Origin: Myxococcales bacterium
GTDB lineage: Bacteria; Myxococcota; Polyangia; HGW-17; SLPX01
Assembly (NCBI GenBank): GCA_007131745.1
Contig: SLPX01000321.1
Span: forward strand, 1-29,241
Direction of reading: 5' to 3'
Length of the DNA: 29,241 nucleotides
How positions within the stretch are numbered: the stretch's first letter is position 1; every line of letters starts with the position of its first letter. The notes below the pieces were generated by a model. The model saw only the letters and a program-made list of their open reading frames with translations, had not been told where the DNA came from and did no database searches. Shown in pieces: positions 7,689-16,576 of this stretch. Position numbers and translations under genes: made by a program.

Positions 7689-7923
7689 ACCATCTTTTGT
7701 TTCAGGGAGAAATCTCGAAGACTTGTCGTACTTAACCGATGCCTTATCTTATACCCCTTGCAAGAGTCGTGTCCCGTCTTTCTTTCTTGACACTACGTCT
7801 CTATGGTCGCATCAACGCACCTATGTTTTGAAATACTCGTCCGACCAGGTGTCGACTTGTATATGCCGCGAGCCCGTTGTTTCCCGGCCGTGCGGCATGG
7901 CTTGAACTCGGAAGCGAAATAAC
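7689..7923 (+). other. Structured gene-free leader before prfC
   Basis: 235 nt without a supported ORF. ATGCCGC (7863-7869) pairs perfectly with GCGGCAT (7892-7898) just before the ribosome-binding site. Further upstream GTGTC (7769-7773), GACAC (7789-7793) and GTGTC (7849-7853) allow two alternative pairings. A consensus -35 (TTGACA, 7787-7792) has no good -10 at 16-18 bp. No known riboswitch was recognised. Confidence 0.3.
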
Positions 7924-9555
7924 ATGAGCCAGGAAGATTTGAGCATCTCCGAAATCCGAAAGCGGCGCACATTTGCGATCATTTCCCACCCGGACGCGGG
8001 AAAGACCACTCTCACGGAAAAGCTACTTCTATACGGCGGAGTGATCCACCTCGCCGGCGCGGTCAAAGCAAAACGCGGACACGCTGAAGCATTGAGCGAC
8101 TGGATGGAAATGGAGCGGGAACGAGGGATTTCCATCACCACGAGCGTATTACAGTTTCCCTACGGCGACCTTAAGATGAACCTGTTGGATACACCGGGAC
8201 ATGCGGATTTCAGCGAAGACACCTACCGGACTCTCCATGCTGTGGACGGAGCCGTCATGCTTCTGGACTGCGCAAAGGGCGTGGAATCCCAAACCCGAAA
8301 GCTGTTTCGTGTATGCAAACACAGGTCTATCCCAATTTTCACCTTTGTAAACAAAATGGATAGGCCCGGCCGGGATCCGTTCGACCTCGTAGGCGAAGTG
8401 GAAAGCGTTCTGGGCATTGGGGTCTATCCTGTCACCTGGCCGGTGTTTCGTTCCGGCGTTTTTCGCGGGGTTTACCATCGAATAAAGAACAAAGTGCACT
8501 TTTTTGACGAAGACAGGGCGAACTCATCGGCCGCCCGAGGCGCTGAAACGGCCCCGTACAAGCTTTGTTCCATTGAGGAACTGAAAGGTGAACTGGATGA
8601 GGACGGCTATTGCCGATTGCGCGATGAAATCGACCTCCTTGACGCGGCCGGCGATGAGTTTGATGAGAAACGTTTCCTGGACGGCCGGCTATCCCCGATG
8701 TTTTTCGGCAGTGCAATAAACAATTTTGGTCTTGAAGTGTTTCTCGAAGAGTTTTCCAAACTCATGCCCGGACCTTCGCCGAGAAGTTCCGACACCGGAA
8801 CGGTTTCCCCCTATGATCCGGATTTCAGCGCTTTTGTTTTTAAGATCCAAGCCAACATGAACCGCGCCCACCGTGATCGCCATGCGTTCATGCGGATTTG
8901 TTCGGGTCGCTTTGAGCATGGAATGAAGGTACGGCACGTACGAACCGAAAGAGATATCCGCCTTACGAAACCCACCCAGTTTCTGGGACGAGAACGCAAC
9001 CTTATTGACCAGGCGTACGCCGGCGATGTCATCGGGGTTTTTGACAGCGGCCTTTTTGAAATCGGCGACACGCTTACAACGGGCGCGGAGTTCAATTACG
9101 AAAACATACCAAGCTTTGCGCCCGAACATTTTGTAAGGCTGCTTTCCCTGGATCCATTGCGACGCAAGCAACTGGTCCGAGGCATCGAACAACTCGCCAA
9201 GGAGGGCACTGTTCAGCTATATCGTCCGCTGAACGCAAGAGCCGGGGAGATTTTCTTGGGGGCGGTCGGGCAATTGCAGATGGAAGTCACCAAATACCGC
9301 CTGGAAGAAGAATACAACGTCAAGGTCAAGCTGGAACATCTCAATTACGTGATGGCCCGCTGGGTGTTTTCAAAAACCGGCGACACCCTGGACCCGGATG
9401 AGTTAGGAAGAAACTGCTCTGGAAAAGTGGTGCGAGACATCAGGGATCGAATGGTGGTTTTGTTTCAATATGATTGGGCGGTTGGCTTGGCCCGAGAGAA
9501 ACTTCCGGATATAACTTTCGCGGAAACAGCTCACGGAGTAGTTGCCAGAGATTAA
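7924..9555 (+). CDS. prfC: Peptide chain release factor 3 (RF3)
   Basis: A translational GTPase of 543 residues, close to the usual 525-530. RF3 recycles RF1/RF2 from the ribosome after peptide release. G-motifs: G1 SHPDAGKTT (21-29), switch region ERERGISITTSV (64-75), G3 DTPGHADF (89-96) and G4 NKMD (143-146). RF3-typical features include ALSDWMEMERERGISIT and the C-terminal QLQMEVTKYRLEEEYNVKV domain. HAD replaces the more common HED in G3, which is tolerated in the family. GGAAG lies 9 nt before ATG 7924. It converges on the MFS gene 23 nt downstream. Confidence 0.95.
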   Translation: MSQEDLSISEIRKRRTFAIISHPDAGKTTLTEKLLLYGGVIHLAGAVKAKRGHAEALSDWMEMERERGISITTSVLQFPYGDLKMNLLDTPGHADFSEDTYRTLHAVDGAVMLLDCAKGVESQTRKLFRVCKHRSIPIFTFVNKMDRPGRDPFDLVGEVESVLGIGVYPVTWPVFRSGVFRGVYHRIKNKVHFFDEDRANSSAARGAETAPYKLCSIEELKGELDEDGYCRLRDEIDLLDAAGDEFDEKRFLDGRLSPMFFGSAINNFGLEVFLEEFSKLMPGPSPRSSDTGTVSPYDPDFSAFVFKIQANMNRAHRDRHAFMRICSGRFEHGMKVRHVRTERDIRLTKPTQFLGRERNLIDQAYAGDVIGVFDSGLFEIGDTLTTGAEFNYENIPSFAPEHFVRLLSLDPLRRKQLVRGIEQLAKEGTVQLYRPLNARAGEIFLGAVGQLQMEVTKYRLEEEYNVKVKLEHLNYVMARWVFSKTGDTLDPDELGRNCSGKVVRDIRDRMVVLFQYDWAVGLAREKLPDITFAETAHGVVARD

Positions 9556-9556
9556 G

Positions 9557-9591
9557 AGCCGACTCAACCGAAGCCTGATCAGCCGTCGGCT
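9557..9591. terminator. Convergent-gene hairpin between prfC and the MFS gene
   Basis: AGCCGAC (9557-9563) and GTCGGCT (9585-9591) form a 7-bp stem with a 21-nt loop spanning the 3' ends of both genes; the second arm is inside the last codons of the minus-strand gene. Only a short TTT follows on the plus strand, so this is a weak terminator candidate. Confidence 0.3.
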
Positions 9592-11294
9592 TTGGTCTTG
9601 AAGTTCTTGGCTAGCCAAGGCTTGGCGATAATGAGCAGAACAGTGGAGCTGACCGCTATCAAGGAAAAGATCAGCCACATGAAGCTCGTGTTTTGCTCAC
9701 CTACCTCCGGACAGTAACGGTCCATCATCCAGCCCGAATACAGCCAGGGAACAAGCAACTTGGTAAGAAACCACGGGAATTGTGCCACGCCCATGTACTG
9801 GCCGGTTCGCCCTTCGGGAGCGATCTCCGCAGCATACTGCAGAAACCTGGGCTGCCACATGGCTTCACCTATGGTCATGATCAGAATGTAGGGGAAGAAC
9901 GTCCACCAATAGGGCCCTATTACGAGCAAAAACGCGGGCAACGACATGACCAGCGTACCCCATATCATCATGTTGTAGACCTTTGCCTTTTGAGTGATGG
10001 CCGTGATAATCGGAACGGCCACAAAGATCATGATGGGGTTGAGGTTTGCCGCGACTTCGAAATACTGGCCTATCCACCCCTCAAAGGCCCTGTTGATATA
10101 TTGAGGCAAAATGAGCCAATTGTAGGTGTACAAGGTTTGCACCGGGATCAATGCGAAAATGAAAAAGAAGAATTTTCCGTCTGCAAGAGGGTGCCGAGCA
10201 AGATATCTACCGGATTTGGGAATAATGGAAGCGACTATCCATCCCACGCTCATCAGGGCGGTGAGGGACCAGGACCACGGATCCGGAAGACGTATGTACA
10301 CAGATGCAGCAGCAAGGGCCACGAAAATCCACAAATGGAAGGGCGGGATTTTCCTGGCATCGATCTTGGCCTGAGCGGCCTGACGTTCGGCCTCCTCGGC
10401 CTTTTCACGAGCTTCGGCTTCCCCGCCATCCTTTTCCTTCAGTTTCCTTTTCTCTTCTGCTTCCTCGGCCTTTATTTTTTCGGTCTCTTCTTTTGCATCG
10501 TTTATGGCCTTTTGCACTGTTTTTCGCGAAAGAATGAACACGGTTGAAAGAAGAGCGACCGCGGTCAAACCGGTGTACACCCAGAAGGTTCCGGGTATTC
10601 CGAGCCCCGCGAAGTCATCATCTCTCAGCAAAAAAGCAAAGGTGGGAAGCCATCCGCCCAAGTTCATCAAGGCGTAGAGCATCGCAAAACCCATGGCCGC
10701 GGTCTTGGGAGTGGTAACCTGTCTTATCGCTGCATACGCGGCCGGCTGGTACATTCCGTACCCGATCACCACGAGTACAATACCCCCCATGGTAACCAGG
10801 TGCAGCGCGGATCCGACTCCTGCCGGCTCAAGGCCCAAAACCGTGGGTGCTGCGGAAATCAGCACCCTGCCCAACAGAAGAAAAATAAAGGCCAAAATCA
10901 AGGCCCGCCGTACACCCCACCTGTCCGCAACGAATCCGAGGAAAAACATTGAAATCGTGATACCCGCGGTCAGAACCATCACCATGGTGTGAGCCAACTC
11001 GTCGGGCCTGTCCACACCTCTGAAAACGAAAGACGAGAAATGAATGGCCAGGTAACCCAATATACCGAAGTAAACCAGCCCTTCGAGTACATACGATATG
11101 TTTATCCCCCACAACGCCCTGGGAGCGTGCGCCAGATCAATGAATGGCTGGACCAACTCACGCCAGGGTCCATTCTTCTTTTCGGTTTCTCCCTCTGCCC
11201 CGCCCCCCGAATCACCAGCCGTTGATTCCGCGCCGGATTCATTCACCGGAGATTCTTCGTTGTTCGGCGTATCGCTGTCATTCTTTTTCGACAT
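9579..11294 (-). CDS. MFS transporter with charged cytoplasmic loop (POT-like features)
   Basis: 571 residues. A polar, Ser/Glu-rich N-terminal tail (1-45) precedes about twelve membrane segments. The SYVLEGLVYFGILGYL stretch in helix 1 and GFVADRWGVRRALI after helix 2 are MFS signatures, and the former recalls the E-x(n)-YG region of peptide transporters (POT), though the key POT residues are not certain. Between helices 6 and 7 lies an unusually long charged loop, about residues 260-320 (Lys/Glu/Ala-rich, from KAINDAKEETEKIKAEEAEE onward), predicted to be a cytoplasmic coiled coil. GGAG lies 6 nt before ATG 11294. The substrate is unknown; it appears to be a single-gene unit. Confidence 0.8.
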   Translation of the reverse strand: MSKKNDSDTPNNEESPVNESGAESTAGDSGGGAEGETEKKNGPWRELVQPFIDLAHAPRALWGINISYVLEGLVYFGILGYLAIHFSSFVFRGVDRPDELAHTMVMVLTAGITISMFFLGFVADRWGVRRALILAFIFLLLGRVLISAAPTVLGLEPAGVGSALHLVTMGGIVLVVIGYGMYQPAAYAAIRQVTTPKTAAMGFAMLYALMNLGGWLPTFAFLLRDDDFAGLGIPGTFWVYTGLTAVALLSTVFILSRKTVQKAINDAKEETEKIKAEEAEEKRKLKEKDGGEAEAREKAEEAERQAAQAKIDARKIPPFHLWIFVALAAASVYIRLPDPWSWSLTALMSVGWIVASIIPKSGRYLARHPLADGKFFFFIFALIPVQTLYTYNWLILPQYINRAFEGWIGQYFEVAANLNPIMIFVAVPIITAITQKAKVYNMMIWGTLVMSLPAFLLVIGPYWWTFFPYILIMTIGEAMWQPRFLQYAAEIAPEGRTGQYMGVAQFPWFLTKLLVPWLYSGWMMDRYCPEVGEQNTSFMWLIFSLIAVSSTVLLIIAKPWLAKNFKTKADG

Positions 11295-11418
11295 TTTCCA
11301 CTCCGAAGTTTAATTTGCCGACAGAAAAACATCTTGTTCGGCTAACCGGGTTCAAAATAATGGCAGATTCTCATACCACAACCGTTCCCTCAGGCCAATG
11401 GTGAAAAAAGCATTCTGT

Positions 11419-11447
11419 TTGATAATTGCGATCAAATGGATTAGCTT
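11419..11447 (+). promoter_or_regulatory. Candidate promoter of the sorted surface protein gene
   Basis: TTGATA (11419-11424) and TAGCTT (11442-11447) with a 17-bp spacer. It would place the transcript start near 11454 and supports translation from ATG 11491 rather than the upstream in-frame starts. Confidence 0.35.
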
Positions 11448-11490
11448 TCGATACAGTATGAACGAAATCCAAAGAACCGGAGAAAAAACC

Positions 11491-13887
11491 ATGAAATCCA
11501 TTGAGCAGCGGAAGATGGGAAAGAATCTCTGCGCATCACTAGTGGTTGTCGTTTCCATTTTGATCTGTCCTGATGCTTTTGCGGATCCCGATCCCGCCTA
11601 CTGTGCTGAGCAAAAGCAACCCTATTGCTTCGACGTCAACCTGGCCGAAAAGCCCGCTGAAGTTCAGTCGATGATAAACGAGTATTCTCAGGGACTTCCC
11701 GTTCTCCCGGTTCACAGACTGACGGAAACCGAATTTTCAGACCCTCTGAGAATCAGTCTTTTCCACGAGGCGACTGCTTTTCTTTCCAGTCTGCTACATG
11801 CAAACCAGGAACAGGATTACGTCTGGCCGCGCGACGTGGAGAGTTGCGCGGGACATATTGGTTTCGCTATTGGAACCGTTCTTATCGATGATGCACCGCA
11901 AGAGTGCACTTCGGTCTTAAACAACATCCAAGCCGCGCTTTCGAATCTCGATGCATGCGGAGATGCAGCGGAACCGGAATTGTACGTGCTGGATTATCCC
12001 CCCGGGGTTGTAAACGACGACAACACCAACACCGTGCTGGATCTCATCGGCGTCATGGGAAGCACTTTCGCTGATTTGCCGCCTCTATACGATGGAATCA
12101 TCCAGGACGAGTTCGTAAACCAACTCCGCGATGTGCTCAGAAAACTCCGTTATGACGAGCTGATTCCGCCGTTAGAAACCCAGATTGCTTCGTTTGAAAA
12201 CGCTCTCACCTTGCTGAAGGAAAACAGCTCTTGCTTCATTCCCGAAGGGATGGCCGCCTTGGAAACGGGGATAGAACAGCTTATTTTGGAAGCGGTCGAG
12301 CAAAGGGATTACATCCGGATGCTCAGAATAACCGGCGAAGCGGAGTACGAAAAAGAAAAGCTTAGACTCGCCGCGATTTCCCGCTCGCGACTGGAACTAC
12401 CCTACCCTTCCCTGACCCAAGCCGACCGTGAATTTCTGGCTTTCTGGATCGGCGCTGTCTACTGGAGGCTTCGGGGAGGCGGCATCATATTGCTGGGCGG
12501 AACACAGGAGTGCCGCAGGCTGGGCTTGCGCCGCCCTTTCAACGTGATCGGCGAACTGACCGGCATGGAACACGGCAAGGAAGCGGCGGATGGAATATAT
12601 TGCGAGATTTTCAGCGGTTGGGGCCAATGGTTTGACATGGGAACAACACCGGGGCAGGAAGACAAGTTTTACGATCTGGTCAAGATGACCAACCGGGGAT
12701 ATGAACAGATACGAACCGCGGAAACGGGTTCAACCGTATTGAATCCTTGCACCATTCCGGATCCGCCCTTTGTCCTGAATATCGGAGGGCTCAAACAGAA
12801 ACAATATGAAACAACCGAGCTTTTTGCGGGCGGCCTTACCATGGGCCCGTGCTACTACTATGCGTGGTATCGGCTTCACCCCTGGACATGGGCGGATGAT
12901 CTGGAACCCCCTTATATCCAGGTAGTCGACATCCCGACCGCGATAGGGGAATTCTGCGCGGGCGGCTCGATCGCTCTCGGGATGGCGCGGACGCTCTTGT
13001 ACGGGTGGAGCCTGAACCAGCCCCCATACGGCCACACCGATGCGATCATATTCACTGAACCGGAAGACGGCGAACATTTCGCGTGCGCCCATTCAAGCGT
13101 TTTCGCCCGCGTGACAGTCATTCCGCTCAACAGCTCCGGCGGTCCTTTGGGTCCGGGACAAGACGTCTCGCTCGTGGAAGATCCTCCGTACGTTGTCGGC
13201 GGAAACGTGGAATCTTTTACTGACCCATTGACCGGAGTCACTGAATACATGATCGAAGTGGGCTCCAACCGCTGTTCGTTTGACACGCCATACGACATTC
13301 AAATCCGGGTCGGAGACACCGTTTTGCAGGAAACCACGCAGATACATTTTCATTGCCCGCCCTTGGCGGAAGACTCGGTCTCTTTCTACGCAAATCCCGA
13401 TCTGGTTGCAGCTGACGGCGTGAGCACGGCCGAGATTCAAATCCAAGTAAAAGACATCTGCTCCAACCCGGCTTTCGGCCGGGTGGTGAATCTGCAAGTA
13501 CTTGGCGACCTGGATCCATCTCTTTCCACCTCTACTCCAACAACCATGGATGCACCGGGAGACCCGAAGGACGGTGTGGCCCTGCTCGAAGTTTCAAGCG
13601 ATCGAACCGGCTCGATGGGACTCGCTGCAACCATTGATGAAAGGGTATTTCACAGCAGCGCAGAGCTCGTCACCTTCACCTCGGATGATATTCCCGACGG
13701 CGGGGTGGCGGGTGACGGCGGAGTGGACACCGACGGAGCCGTTGATGGTTCGGACTCTTCCAAGAGCGGCTGCTCATGCAGAGTCTACCACAACACGAAA
13801 CGCGGAATTCCCTTTTCCGCGCTCCTGGTGTTTCTAGCCGCTGTTTTCGCCCCCGTTTTCCGCCCCACACGCAAACGAGCCCGGTGA
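11491..13887 (+). CDS. Exported protein with Ig-like domain and MYXO-CTERM-like sorting tail
   Basis: 798 residues from ATG 11491, chosen because GGAG lies 8 nt upstream and the first 32 residues then form a good signal peptide ending PDAFA; in-frame ATGs at 11398 and 11458 lack such a site. The large N-terminal part (about 35-570) has paired Cys and no recognised family. About residues 625-715 resemble an invasin/bacterial Ig-like (Big_1-type) domain (SVSFYANPDLVAADGVSTAE, followed by IQIQVKD). An acidic Asp/Gly linker (DGGVAGDGGVDTDGAVDG) leads to SGCSCR, a hydrophobic helix and RPTRKRAR. That order (Cys motif, helix, Arg cluster) is the MYXO-CTERM plan, in which a myxosortase processes the tail for surface anchoring. 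The function is unknown. Confidence 0.8.
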   Translation: MKSIEQRKMGKNLCASLVVVVSILICPDAFADPDPAYCAEQKQPYCFDVNLAEKPAEVQSMINEYSQGLPVLPVHRLTETEFSDPLRISLFHEATAFLSSLLHANQEQDYVWPRDVESCAGHIGFAIGTVLIDDAPQECTSVLNNIQAALSNLDACGDAAEPELYVLDYPPGVVNDDNTNTVLDLIGVMGSTFADLPPLYDGIIQDEFVNQLRDVLRKLRYDELIPPLETQIASFENALTLLKENSSCFIPEGMAALETGIEQLILEAVEQRDYIRMLRITGEAEYEKEKLRLAAISRSRLELPYPSLTQADREFLAFWIGAVYWRLRGGGIILLGGTQECRRLGLRRPFNVIGELTGMEHGKEAADGIYCEIFSGWGQWFDMGTTPGQEDKFYDLVKMTNRGYEQIRTAETGSTVLNPCTIPDPPFVLNIGGLKQKQYETTELFAGGLTMGPCYYYAWYRLHPWTWADDLEPPYIQVVDIPTAIGEFCAGGSIALGMARTLLYGWSLNQPPYGHTDAIIFTEPEDGEHFACAHSSVFARVTVIPLNSSGGPLGPGQDVSLVEDPPYVVGGNVESFTDPLTGVTEYMIEVGSNRCSFDTPYDIQIRVGDTVLQETTQIHFHCPPLAEDSVSFYANPDLVAADGVSTAEIQIQVKDICSNPAFGRVVNLQVLGDLDPSLSTSTPTTMDAPGDPKDGVALLEVSSDRTGSMGLAATIDERVFHSSAELVTFTSDDIPDGGVAGDGGVDTDGAVDGSDSSKSGCSCRVYHNTKRGIPFSALLVFLAAVFAPVFRPTRKRAR

Positions 13888-14016
13888 AAATAACCCCTGC
13901 GAAATCTCGTTTTTTTGAATGGACCGGTTTTTAAGTTTCAAAGAGGTTTTCACCGTGATACCCTTTTTATGAGTAAGCTGTGTGAACATCGATATTTATA
14001 ACCGTATGAGATTCCG

Positions 14017-15564
14017 TTGATTTCCACGAACCCCAATACCTACGAGCCGAAATCGACAACCGGTGGATGGAATCCAGGGCCTCCCTTCCCGTCCCACTCA
14101 AGTATCATCAGGAGACTGCTTTTGCTTCAGTCTTTGTTTGTTTTTTTTGCAATCAACCTGTGTGCATGCACCTCCGGAACTCCTGCCACGAACAGCAGCC
14201 GCCCGGACGCTTTCGTACAGGAAAGACCCGGCGATATTGATTTTGTGCTCCTGGTACTGATTGACGGAGTACGACCCGATGTCCTGGAATCGGCCTATAC
14301 GCCACACATGGATGAATTACGTCGAGAGGGCACGACAACTCTGCAGGCATGGTCCACCTGGCCTTCGACGACTCTTGCAGGCGTACCCACGATCCACACC
14401 GGCGCGCCTCCCGAAGTACACAGAGTAAGGAACTGGCATGGAACAATCTACGCGGAGACCCTCGTGGAAGTATTTCGAGAATACGGCCTCGAAAGCGCTC
14501 TGGTCGGTTGCGATCCCATTCTGGGGGGCTACGCCGCGGCTTATGTCACGGGGCATCACTACACTGAAGATCCGGGTTATTTCCCTACCCGCGCCATTTC
14601 TTGGTTGCGGGAAAACCGACCATTTTTCCTGTTTTTATACGATCCCAAGCCGGACGCAGCGGGCCATGCACATGGACACAACAGCCTTCAATACAGGCAG
14701 GCTATTGAGACCGCGGATGCGCAAATCGGAAGACTCCTGGCAACCATTGATGAAGAAGGCCTTCGTGAGAAAAGCCTGGTCGTCATAACCACTGATCATG
14801 GAATGACCGAGCGTTCCCACTCCTATGGTCATCTTACAGATCGACTCGTCTTTTCGATCTGGCGAGGACCGGGAGTTCGAGTGAATCATCAAATGAAAGA
14901 GATTGAAACAATCCGGGAACGCGGGCCCGGGCAGGTCGTGGCCGCACTCCATGGGTTGGAGGACACACCGTGGATGGAACACCAGGTGACATGGCAAAAC
15001 GCGCCGGCATTGGAAGAGCCCGTAGCGGAAACCAAGGTCACGGATGAAGGTCTACATCGATGGGATGGGCTGGCCCTCGTGGAAAAAGCTGGAGAAGGAG
15101 AAGTCACAATGGCCCTGGCAACAACCGAACCGGGTCGCGATGAAGCCGTCTTTTTCAACACGAAAGAATGGTACGATACGAGCTTGCGGCCGCGGCTGGT
15201 GATACGCGGAATGAACGGGGAACAAGAACAGGAATGGAGCTTGACGCCGCAAGCCGACGCCATGGTTCGGGAAGGTGAGCAACACAGGAACTTCGGCTCG
15301 CACATAAATTTCTATATCGGTCGATTCCTTCACTACGGAGAAGCTCGCGCCCTCTTTCGCTTCGATGTATCGGATTTGCCGGAGAATGTTGAATTAATTG
15401 AAGCATATCTTGAAGCCTGGGCCTGGAGGCTCTATCCCGCCGGCCATCCCGAACAGGATATCGCACATCATTTACAAGATATCGCACCCACAATCGCTCA
15501 CCTGGCAGGGGTTCGACCGCCCAGGGACTCCGTGGGAAGGGTCATCGAAGAAGTCGCAGAGTGA
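14017..15564 (+). CDS. Type I phosphodiesterase/nucleotide pyrophosphatase-like lipoprotein with inserted DNRLRE-type domain
   Basis: 515 residues. The signal segment (31-50) ends LCAC, making Cys51 a possible lipidation site. The alkaline-phosphatase superfamily core has metal and nucleophile sites in order: LIDGVRPD (Asp83), WPSTTLAG (Ser/Thr 117-119, nucleophile), KPDAAGHAHG (Asp213, His217), TTDHGM (Asp260, His261) and SHSYGH (His268 or 272). The final core motif DIAPTIAHLAGV is at 488-499. Between residues about 300 and 485 lies an extra beta domain. Its first part resembles the C-terminal half of a DNRLRE domain (TPWMEHQVTWQNAPA...RPRLVIRG), and its second part the N-terminal half (ADAMVREG...NFG...ALFRFDVSDLP). 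The start is TTG 14017 with weak GAG upstream; no ATG is in frame. Confidence 0.85.
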   Translation: MISTNPNTYEPKSTTGGWNPGPPFPSHSSIIRRLLLLQSLFVFFAINLCACTSGTPATNSSRPDAFVQERPGDIDFVLLVLIDGVRPDVLESAYTPHMDELRREGTTTLQAWSTWPSTTLAGVPTIHTGAPPEVHRVRNWHGTIYAETLVEVFREYGLESALVGCDPILGGYAAAYVTGHHYTEDPGYFPTRAISWLRENRPFFLFLYDPKPDAAGHAHGHNSLQYRQAIETADAQIGRLLATIDEEGLREKSLVVITTDHGMTERSHSYGHLTDRLVFSIWRGPGVRVNHQMKEIETIRERGPGQVVAALHGLEDTPWMEHQVTWQNAPALEEPVAETKVTDEGLHRWDGLALVEKAGEGEVTMALATTEPGRDEAVFFNTKEWYDTSLRPRLVIRGMNGEQEQEWSLTPQADAMVREGEQHRNFGSHINFYIGRFLHYGEARALFRFDVSDLPENVELIEAYLEAWAWRLYPAGHPEQDIAHHLQDIAPTIAHLAGVRPPRDSVGRVIEEVAE

Positions 15565-15576
15565 GCATGTTTTTCG

Positions 15577-15593
15577 GGATCTCAATGAGATCC
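15577..15593. terminator. Short perfect hairpin between convergent genes
   Basis: GGATCTC (15577-15583) and GAGATCC (15587-15593) with an AAT loop, lying in the 45-nt gap between the phosphodiesterase stop and the App1-like stop. There is no T run after the stem on either strand, so it may simply protect 3' ends. Confidence 0.35.
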
Positions 15594-15609
15594 TGCTCAA
15601 AGAGTTTCC

Positions 15610-16572
15610 TCACCATTGTTCTTCGGGGAGAGTGTCGGGATATATTGACCGTACTTCTTCCACTTCCTGTTTTTTCAAGTCTTGTGAAAGCAACCCCCTC
15701 TCTTTCAACTGTTCTTCCGCATGCCGGACCGCCCATGGTGGAACCAGTTTTTCCGCAAACAGGAGGAGTGCGAGTTGAAACGCCGATCGAAACGCGCAAA
15801 GCTTTGTTGACGGCGGGAGCGTTACACTCGATTCCATCGTTCGAAGAGCTGAAGTTTGTTCGCGTTCCGGAGTCTTGCGGGCGAGATAAATGTATATCGC
15901 TGAAACCTTGCCGGTCTCTTCGCTGAAACAAACCTCCTCCTCCCGCCGGCCGGTTGAACCCGTTTTCCACAATTCGGACGCGGCTTCCCCTACTTCGGCG
16001 ATCTCCTCGTCCGTGCAATTCATTTGCAAAAGATGGAGAGAGAGTGTTTCAGGTTTCAAGTCACCCGCCAGGATACGCGCATAAGTGGAATATGCTTCTG
16101 CGTCGGTTTCAGTATCGTCGCCGATCAATATTTCAGAGGCGTGCATGCCGATGGTTTTTTTTGCCTGAAGGAGTGCACACAACTTGTATGCGAGTTGGCG
16201 CTTGAGCCAGGAAGGCCTGCGGCGGAAAAGCAAAATCTCCTTCCAGTCCTTGCAAATGATCCCATCCGAATGAACATGATCCAGGAGCATCTTGCGTCGC
16301 AACACCGGAACCAGGAACGGCGGGCTCGCTGTAAGAAAAAAGAAAGGCACCTGTCCGTCTTTTTCATGGGGGCCGTGCCTGAGCGCCCTGAGCACCGGCG
16401 CCATGCCGGTGATTGTCTGCTTGTCCTCGGCCCACTCCAGCGGTATGGAAGCCAGACCCTTGAAAGATTTGAAATCCGTGTCCAGGTATGTCTGGTCCAC
16501 ATCGCATGTTATGACCCTGCCGTCGTAACCGTGCGGCAGGATGCGTTCGTCGGTGCGCATCACTGGATACAT
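15610..16572 (-). CDS. App1/DUF2183-type phosphatidate phosphatase-like HAD protein
   Basis: 320 residues. The catalytic loop is TCDVDQTYL with Asp24-Val-Asp26-Gln-Thr28, the D-x-D-x-T signature of phosphatidate phosphatases and HAD enzymes. LTASPPFLVP (80-89) matches the family's Ser-Ala-Ser-Pro-like motif, and ILIGDDTETDAEAY (148-161) supplies the metal-binding acidic residues. The order DxDxT, TASP, GDD with an intervening WKE region is that of DUF2183, the domain of yeast App1, which dephosphorylates phosphatidate to diacylglycerol. The C-terminal 120 residues are a helical extension without recognised function. It starts 4 nt after the upstream GpsA-like gene and is the last gene of the operon, which fits a role in glycerolipid metabolism. 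Confidence 0.8.
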   Translation of the reverse strand: MYPVMRTDERILPHGYDGRVITCDVDQTYLDTDFKSFKGLASIPLEWAEDKQTITGMAPVLRALRHGPHEKDGQVPFFFLTASPPFLVPVLRRKMLLDHVHSDGIICKDWKEILLFRRRPSWLKRQLAYKLCALLQAKKTIGMHASEILIGDDTETDAEAYSTYARILAGDLKPETLSLHLLQMNCTDEEIAEVGEAASELWKTGSTGRREEEVCFSEETGKVSAIYIYLARKTPEREQTSALRTMESSVTLPPSTKLCAFRSAFQLALLLFAEKLVPPWAVRHAEEQLKERGLLSQDLKKQEVEEVRSIYPDTLPEEQW

Positions 16573-16576
16573 TGAA

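Noticed and set aside
9693..10547. 284-codon plus-strand ORF within the MFS transporter gene
   Set aside because: It is antisense to a well-formed membrane transporter, with no ribosome-binding site and no recognisable domain.
11398..11490. Earlier starts for the MYXO-CTERM-like protein
   Set aside because: The extension contains the candidate promoter hexamers and lacks a ribosome-binding site; ATG 11491 has one and begins a signal peptide.
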